DNA of 64,000 nucleotides. Source: Gadus chalcogrammus (taxonomy: Eukaryota; Chordata; Actinopteri; Gadiformes; Gadidae). This document shows, in pieces, positions 1-9,200 of this stretch; within the stretch, counting starts at the first letter, position 1; each line of letters starts with the position of its first letter. The position numbers and the translations under genes were made by a program. The stretch is from NCBI RefSeq assembly GCF_026213295.1, contig NC_079417.1:2856251-2920250 (forward strand), read 5' to 3'. The notes beneath the pieces are model-generated. The model had not been told where the DNA came from. It did no database searches and saw nothing but the letters and a program-made list of their open reading frames with translations.

Positions 1-204
1 AAAAAGCATTACAAAAACTGAAATGAGTACATAAGAAACATATTTAGGTTTGAATAAAATAACCTTTTAATTTGCTCACTGGCTTTGAGTCAATCTTACT
101 TAGAATTATTGATCAACACACTGCTTTGTCTGCTGTCTTAGATCGAAGAAACCTTTAGATACATCACCAAGCTCAGGGTGGTTTCCTGTTTTGAATCAAC
201 TTAC

Positions 205-3200
205 CTTGAATGTCGATCTTGAAGACATCAGACTTTTCTGTGCCAATTTCATTCCTGGCCTCACAGAAGAAAACATAATTGGCGTTCCACAGCTGGACGG
301 ACAGATAAGATCCACTCCCGATCTTAAGGATGTGTTCTCCGTGTATTCGGTACCAGGTGACCGCGCTGACAGCAGGGTTAGCATGACTGGTGCAGGTCAG
401 GTTCAGGCAGCCTCCCTCTCCGGCTGGAAGACACGGGCTGCCGACAGCAGAGGTGTTCCTGGGGGCATCTGAGAGAGAACCCACCAATCAGAGCCTAGCC
501 CTCAGCTCCGGTGTCATGCTGGTCAGATGTTGTGAATTTAACAAAACTGTTCTGAATACAGTAAAATATAGTCAATGAAATGAAATACAGGAGAAGCATT
601 AAAAGTTGTTGTTCATTAGCCCACTGCTTTGTCTTCTAAGATCAAGGAAAAAAAGGTATATTTACTGAGAAGATCAATATAAAAAAGAAAACAAATGATA
701 AAATGTACTTTTCATTGAAAAGGTAGAACATTGACTCACATAAGATACTGAGTTGGTATCTTGTAGACGTCTCAGTTTTGTTCCCAGATGGTATGTAGTA
801 GGCCGCAGTGCAGGAGACATTGTTTCCATGGTGGAGGTGGGAGGCGTTGAAGGTCAGAGTGGAGGTCACGGTATCGTCCTGCTGGAGCTGGGTGCTGAGC
901 CCCAGGGCGGGGGTCCACGTCACAGTGGGCGGGTGGGTGTCACAGTAGGACGGGGCAGAGCACCCCAGCTCCACAGGAGTCCCCTCCACCACCGGCTCCT
1001 TGGGGGTGGTCAAACGAGGTGCATCAGGGTCCCCTGGGTACCAAACCAATTTAGAGCGGTTACTATGGAGACCCAAGCATTAGCAGCATTCAGCATAATC
1101 TGAACCACAGTAAGACCAATAGGACTTGTGATACATGTTTGTTTCGGTCAGACACACATTGCACTTACCCTTGATCTGGATCATCACTGAGTATTTTGAA
1201 AAATCATATTTTAATGGATTTCCACAGTCAATTCTAAAATAATTTTCAACATTGTCTTCAAGAACGTTATTTAATGTTGCAGTACAGTTGTACGCTGTTA
1301 GATTTCCCCTGAATGTTGTAGTACTGAGAGTTATTTGATCTTTCTTCCATGTTGGTGTACATCCAGGATGTAGATTGGCTTCATACTTGTCCTCCACGGT
1401 GAAGGAACAAGGAACGGTAACACAGGATCCATTGAGTGTCGTCACACTATCTGGCACTATGGCCTCAAATGCTGCAGAGCTGCATCCATCACCTTTAAAA
1501 CAAGAGGTTGATAAAACCAAAGACTCAATCGATGCACAAACTTTGACAAAATATTCTAATTTAACATTGAATATCCTAACAAAAAATCAAAAAGACAATT
1601 TATCCGTATCAATTAATTATTATTAGTAAGTAATATTATTTACTAAGTTATTAGTTAGTATTAATAATAACTATTATTATCATTATCATTATTAGTATTA
1701 TTATTATTAGGTCAAGGTCATTATGAGTGCTAGCTCAACTATTGTTCTTCATAAGTTTTATTCTTTCTTTCGTTCTTTATTTCTTTGTTATTCTCTACAA
1801 ACTTTGGGACATATCTCCTTCCTCAATTTTTCACCTATAGACTCCATTCAAATTTTAAAATATTCAGAATAGCTTGGGATCGTCCGCATTGCGGACGAGG
1901 CATCTAGTTAATATATATATCTATGGGTGTTGTGGCAACCCGGCCCCGACACGGCAGGCCTGGAAGCCCAGAGGGCAGGTAATACGTGCTGTCTACCACC
2001 CTTTTCCCCCAGAGGGCGCCAAGGGTCGCTTTGAGAAGGTCCCACTCAACGCCAACAGGAGACACCTGTGTACCAGGCCAATCAGACCCAGGTGAGGGCT
2101 ATAAAAGAGAAGCTGAGAGGTAGTCTGGGACAGGAGGTACGTGACCCATGTGGGAGCAGAGAGCGGAGCGAGATTCCCTACCCGGATGGACCTTTGGCCC
2201 GGGACCCGGTCTAGAGAAGACCACAGGAGACCACGGAAGGAATACCTCACCTGGATACCGGGACAGCGCGTGAGACACGGCCACAGCATCCCCAGTGGCT
2301 CACGGAGCCCAGACTCTTTAGTTTGTTATAGTTTGCATTGACGGGTGATTCCCCTTTTTTCCGTTGTTTGGACTTAATAAACGTGCCTTGTTGGCAGTTT
2401 GAGAATCCGAGACTCTTGTTCCTTGAGCCGGGTCACCACATATGGTGGAGAAGGCAGACAATCCGACCACGCAACAGTTTTTCCTGCTATTATTTTCGGG
2501 ACCACCCGCCCCGAATGCAGAACCCAGACGGGGCCGCAGCTGCGGCCGCCCTCCTGCGAGACGCCGTCGAGGAAAGGGCCCTCCTCCGGCAGGCCGTCAT
2601 ACGGCTGGAAATGCGCTCCCCGGACGTCTCTCCGATCTCAGCGCCCACCAGCCGGCTAACCAAGTTAGGACCAGAGGACGATGTCGAGGCCTACTTGGAG
2701 GTCTTCGAGAGGACGGCTCGGAGAGAAAGATGGCCGGAGGACCAGTGGGCACACATCGTGGCCCCCTTCCTCACGGGACCCGCACAGCAGGCGAGCCAGG
2801 ACCTGACCCCAGAACAGGCGAGTGAGTACCAGACCCTCAAGCAGGCGGTACTGGCGTACTATGGACATAGCCTGGCGGCCAGGGCCCAACGGTTCCACGA
2901 CTGGCGCTTCGACCCCAAGGGCGCCGTGAGGTCCCAGATCGCCCAGCACGCGCGGCTCATCAGGAGATGGCTCGCGGGAGAGGATGGTCCCAACGCTCTC
3001 GACCGGGTGTTACTGGACAACACCATCCGCCAGCTACCGCCGGAAGCCCAGAGAACCATCGCCACCAACCATCCGACCACGGTGGACGAGCTGACCCGCC
3101 AGCTCGAGAACTGGCAGGTGGCCCGACAGCTAAACAGCGCCACCCGGCCACAGCCCCGCCCGATCGACACCCGTAGGGACCGGCGAGGACCGTGTCTACT

Positions 3201-6200
3201 CACCACCTGTTGGGCGCATCAGGAGGCCGGAGCCCCGAACCTCCCGGCTCGGGTGGGCGATAAGGACACTCAGGCCCTCATCGACACGGGGAGTGTCGTC
3301 ACCCTCATCCGGCCCGACCTAGCCGGCGGAAGGACGGGGGAACCGATGGAGGTCACCTGTGTTCATGGGGACACCCGCACCTATGACACGTGCCATGTGG
3401 TCGTGCGGACCCCCCGAGGGGCCTTCACCGTAAGGGCCGGGGTCGTACCCAATCTCCCGGTGCCCCTATTGATCGGGAGAGACTGCCCCATCTTCCACCG
3501 GCTCTGGAACGCGGAGCCAGGACCCCGACCGCCCCGACCGCAGCCGAGGCGACACCGACAACCAGTTCGTCACGCCTACGGAGCCCGGGCACCACACTCC
3601 TCCCCAGCTGAGACATCTGGAGAGGGAGACGGCACCGGAAGAGACGGCCCAACACCACCAGGCACACCAGCCCGCCCACCCGGCGAGACTCATCGCCTGG
3701 ACCCGCCGGGGACCCCCGACACCCTGACAGCGTCGGAGCGACCTGCCGGGTTAGGAGAGACGGAGAGTTCCCCCCTCACGGAGCTCTCGGACTTCCCCCC
3801 AACCGGGAGGGGGTCGGACCGTCCCGGACATTTCGCCACCGCTCAACTGCAGGATGACCCCCTGAAAAACGCCTGGAGCCACGTTGTCGCCCATGACGGG
3901 TGCGCCAGGGACTCGGTGAGTACCCTACCGTACCCGCACTTCTGCACCAGGTCAGGCCTACTGTATAGGGTAACCGAGCTAATGTTGCTTTTTAGTCGGG
4001 TGGGGATAGCACGGGAGATTTTAACAGACCAAGGGTCATGTTTTATGTCGCGTGTGCTAAAAGCGCTTCTCAGTCTCCTGCAGGTGAAGCAGCTGAGGAC
4101 TTCAGTGTACCACCCCCAGACGGACGGGCTGGTGGAAAGGTTCAACAAAACCTTAAAGCACATGCTGAAGAAGACCATGGAGAGAGACGGAAAGAACTGG
4201 GACCAGCTCCTCCCTCACGTCCTCTTCGCGCTGAGAGAGGTACCCCAGGCCTCGACAGGGTTTTCCCCCTTTGAACTACTGTACGGACGGCGGCCAAGGG
4301 GACTACTAGATCTGGCTAAAGAAGCCTGGGAGAGCCAACCCTCCCCCCATCGTACCCTAGTGGACCATGTCGAGCAGGTACGGGAGAGAATGGCGCAGGT
4401 CTGGCCCATAGTACGGGAGCATCTGCACCAGGCACAGCAGGCCCAGGCGCGGACCTACAACCGCGGGGCCCAGCTGCGTCTCTTCCAGCCGGGGGAGTGG
4501 GTCCTGGTTCTCATCCCTACTGCCGAATGCAAGTTCCTGGCCAAGTGGCAGGGACCGTATGAGGTGATCGACCGCGTGGGGGAGGTGAACTACCGGGTGC
4601 GGCAGCCGGGGAGGCGCAAGCCCACCCAGCTGTATCATGTCAACCTCTTGAAGCAGTGGAAGGCCGGGACAACCCCACCGGTGCCGGTCCCCGTGGCCCT
4701 CGTCGCCCGGCAAGGCGTACCGGAGGTCCCGATGGGCGAGGACCTCAGCCCCAGCCAGAAACAAGACCTCAATGACGTGGTGTTGCAACACCAGGACGTG
4801 TTCTCCGAGCTTCCCGGGAGAACAACGGTCGCTCAACACGACATCCGGACAGAGGCAGGCGTCACGGTACGCGTACCCCCCTACCGGGTCCCAGAGGCCC
4901 GTCGGGTCGCCATACGGGAGGAGGTCAAGAAAATGCTCCAGCTCCGGGTGATCGAGGAGTCACACAGCGCCTGGTCCAGCCCAATCGTCCTGGTCCCGAA
5001 GCCAGATGGATCATTTCGATTCTGCAATGACTTTAGGAGGCTGAACGAGGTCTCGGAGTTCGACGCGTACCCAATGCCCCGGGTTGACGAACTCATCGAG
5101 CGGCTCGGGCCCGCTCGGTACCTCACCACCCTCGACCTTACCAAGGGATATTGGCAGGTCCCCCTCAGCAAGACCGCCCGGGAGAAAACGGCGTTCGCGA
5201 CCCCCGGAGGACTATACCAGTACACGGTGCTCCCCTTCGGGGTGCATGGAGCTCCGGCAACGTTCCAGCGCATGATGGACCGTCTCCTGCGGTCACACCA
5301 GGCCTACGCCGCCGCGTACATTGATGACATCATCATCCATAGCGCCAGCTGGGACATCCACCTGAGACACCTAAGAGCGGTCCTGGGGGAGCTGAGGAGG
5401 GCGGGTCTCACCGCCAACCCCGCCAAGTGCCGTCTGGGCTTGGAGGAGGCCTCATACCTGGGCTACAGAGTCGGTCGCGGGAACGTCCGACCGCAGGAGG
5501 CCAAGGTGAAGGCCATCCTGGATTGGCCCCGCCCCACCTCCAAGAAGCAAGTCAAGTCCTTCCTCGGTCTGGTAGGGTACTATCAAAGGTTCATTCCCAG
5601 TTTCGCCACCCTGGCAAGCCCCCTACATGACCTGACCCGGAAGGCCCTGCCGGACCGCGTTACCTGGTCGGAGGCAGCAGAGGGAGCATTCAGTCTCCTT
5701 AAACGGGCCCTATGCTCCGAGCCAATACTATTAACGCCTGATTTTACTCTGCCCCTTATAGTCCACTCCGACGCCTCAGAGGTGGGCCTCGGAGCGGTCC
5801 TCTCGCAGGTCCGTGACGCGGAGGAGCACCCAGTGACATACATTAGCAGGAAACTCCTCCCGAATGAAAGTAACTACTCCACCGTGGAGAAGGAGGCCCT
5901 GGCCATCAAGTGGGCCATAGACAAGCTGCGGTACTACCTTCTGGGCCGGGAGTTCACACTGGTGACGGACCATGCCCCGCTCAAGTGGATGGCCACCGCC
6001 AAGGATACAAACGCCAGGGTGACAAGGTGGTTCCTGGCCCTACAGGACTACCGCTTCAAAGTGGACCACCGACCAGGGCGGGAGCACGCCAATGCTGATG
6101 CCCTGTCCCGTCGGGACGCATGCCTCTGGGCAGTCAGAGGTGCCCCGGGGCTACATCTAAGGGGGGAGGAGTGTGGCAACCCGGCCCCGACACGGCAGGC

Positions 6201-9200
6201 CTGGAAGCCCAGAGGGCAGGTAATACGTGCTGTCTACCACCCTTTTCCCCCAGAGGGCGCCAAGGGTCGCTTTGAGAAGGTCCCACTCAACGCCAACAGG
6301 AGACACCTGTGTACCAGGCCAATCAGACCCAGGTGAGGGCTATAAAAGAGAAGCTGAGAGGTAGTCTGGGACAGGAGGTACGTGACCCATGTGGGAGCAG
6401 AGAGCGGAGCGAGATTCCCTACCCGGATGGACCTTTGGCCCGGGACCCGGTCTAGAGAAGACCACAGGAGACCACGGAAGGAATACCTCACCTGGATACC
6501 GGGACAGCGCGTGAGACACGGCCACAGCATCCCCAGTGGCTCACGGAGCCCAGACTCTTTAGTTTGTTATAGTTTGCATTGACGGGTGATTCCCCTTTTT
6601 TCCGTTGTTTGGACTTAATAAACGTGCCTTGTTGGCAGTTTGAGAATCCGAGACTCTTGTTCCTTGAGCCGGGTCACCACAGTGTGAGTACCAAATGTGT
6701 TCGGCTGCCAGATCGGCTCTGGTCATAGATATATTAACTAGATGCCTCGTCCGCGGTGCTGGCCAATGGAGTCGAACGTCACCACTGGCGGCCATCTTAC
6801 CACAGTAAGCTGCTCACCAATAACATTGTGTTGGTAGTGATTCATGTACTTTTTCAATAACCATAACTTGCTCAATTTTCAACCGATTTTCAAACGGTTT
6901 AAACGTCAGAGATGTAGATATGACAGTACATACTTATGAATAATTGTTAGGTTCTAAGAAAAATAGAATAATGTTCTAAAATAGGTACAAGATTTCCCTT
7001 TACAAATATACATCAAGAAAGGCTGCATGTTGAAAACCCCACCCTGTACAGAGATGTATTTATGTCATTATATATAAACATGTGTTTTCATATGAAATGA
7101 ACATTAAACAGAACAGATAGGTGCAATAAATACACACATGCACATTGGTATTCATTTTATTTATGTTAAATCAATATATGGTCTACTAAAACTCTGAAAA
7201 AGCAAAAGTTTGTAAGAAACCAAACCGTTTGTAAATCCGTCAAGATTTCAGCGAGATAAGAGTATTAGCGTTTGTGCAGATCACTGATTTACGTCCGCTA
7301 CAACAGATTCCCCCAGAAAGCTTTACTGTGGTAAGATGGCGGCCTATGGTGACGTTCTAGATGCCGCCGTAGGGAATCTAGTTAATTTATATATCGATGG
7401 GCTCTGGGGTCCTAGATGCGCATTAATGACGCACTTCCTGTAAACGATGTCATTAAATGCGCATGCACGTCACTCAGTAGCCGGTGTGTCAGCGATGTGT
7501 AAATGTATTCATTGCTAAGAAGTAAGTAGTTGTTTAGCTGTTGATAAACAGCTTTTTCAATGATTTTGCTTAAAATGGTAAGTTAGATATGGCTTGATGA
7601 CTGTTGTTTTCAGAGCCTGTGGGAATCACCTGTGCGATATCGCCACAGCAGATGAATAAAAATAAATATATACAAATATGTCAGTGTGTGTGCCCGTGTG
7701 TGTATCCAAACATATACACTGCAATTCACATCCACACATACAGCTCAATGTAAATCGATGAAAACATCATGTTTTGATCCCACGGCCAATTGAGGATAGA
7801 TTCTTAAAATTGGTAACACATATATATACACGTATATACATTCTTAATATAGGCCTACCGTGAATTTTTTAATATTTTACAGATGTTTGTTAAATTATAG
7901 AGCAAAGATACCCCTAGTGGAAACGAGGAAAATGTTAAATTTTTTATTGTTATTAGTTGTATAGGCAAGGATACAATTCATTGAACATCTGGAAAATCAT
8001 AAAAAAAAAAATCAATTTTCAAGGAATAGGATGAATATCTAATACGAACACATTCATGAATTAATCCTCAATTCACCATTGGATCTAAAAATGCCGTTTT
8101 TTAAGGATTTACATTTAAGCTGGTCCTCAGTTGTAGTAATGTATTGTCTTATTTATTCTGTTTTGTATGAGCAAATATAATTTCATCAAGATTTTATTTG
8201 CTCATACTGTCCAAGTTTTTCATTTTCAGTTAATAGAAACTAGAAAATACTGTCTTAATATCTAACTCTAACAATCCTTACTTTAACATATGGGAAAATA
8301 AAAATATGCATTCATCAGTGCTTTTAGACGTGTTTCCAAGACGTGTGAGAGAACGGGCTCCGTTCAATGAAATCAAAGAGCACCGTTTATAAACAACACT
8401 TCCGGGTTTTGTCCGTTGGCTTGTTTCAATGTCAAGTGTCGATACGTCATCTGTAAGCGCAGGACCCCGAGCCGATCTGGCAGCCGACCGAGCCGAACAC
8501 ATCTGGTACTCACACCGGAACTGTACAATAAAAAGAAGAACCCTCGCGCCAGTCTCAAACACAACAACAACAATTTCGTCTTCGATTCAATCCGTGTATG
8601 GTTCGTTCTTTGAATATTCCGATTTAAAAGAAAATCAGAAAAAACAATTAAGTCGTTTTTGTTTTTTCTGATTTGGTTTTGAAACCGAAAAAGGGCAAAA
8701 GGAATAAACAAATAAACGGTATTTTTCTGTTTTTTAAATCAAAACGGGAAAACAGAATAATCCAGTTGCTTGTTTTGTTTGTGTGATATTTAGATGCAAT
8801 GAATGCCGGGAAAAAGGCGGATAAAAAAAAAATACATATAAAGACGTTTCAAACGTTCCATCGAGTCTCTCGCATTCTACAATGGCCAGCTTTATTGTTT
8901 TCCGTGGGAGCCGGCAACTTAGTCTGCGAGTGGACGATCTGAAACTAAATCGGAAACTAGATTTCTCCTTCGAAGGTTGTGCTCCACACAGAACCTCCTC
9001 ACCGTCATAACGGAGCACCAGATTGCTTTAGAGCGGTACTGATCGCGTCGTGTGTCTTTCCAGTGTCGAATAGTTCACGAATAAAATCACCATAAGGTTC
9101 AAGTGCGGCCATAACTAAGGCTAAATATAATTAGACAGTCTATTGCTGGTTTAGGTGGTTGGCTCTTTTTTCTTCGCTGCGTTCTGCCTTCTGGTGGAGC

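Larger units (their letters stand above)
1931..6681 (+). mobile_element. Gmr1-like Ty3/gypsy LTR retrotransposon, young, internally deleted
   Basis: The element is 4751 bp long with two 510-bp LTRs, a 4-bp GTGT target duplication, a purine tract (about 6159-6171) before the 3' LTR and one long open frame. The order is gag, protease, integrase, reverse transcriptase, RNase H. Integrase ahead of RT is unusual for Ty3/gypsy and characterises the Gmr1 group, which I recall from Gadus morhua. LTRs that appear identical indicate very recent insertion. It lies in intron 1 of gene A, antisense to the gene, and landed in the loop of a palindromic flank (1886-1926 against 6721-6752). Confidence 0.92.

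Noticed and set aside
1993..2289. Minus-strand frames inside the LTRs (also 6234-6530)
   Set aside because: They occur identically in both LTRs and overlap the retroelement promoter; shadows of LTR sequence.
4357..5273. Long minus-strand frames opposite the retroelement pol
   Set aside because: GC-rich antisense shadows of the pol frame without family features.
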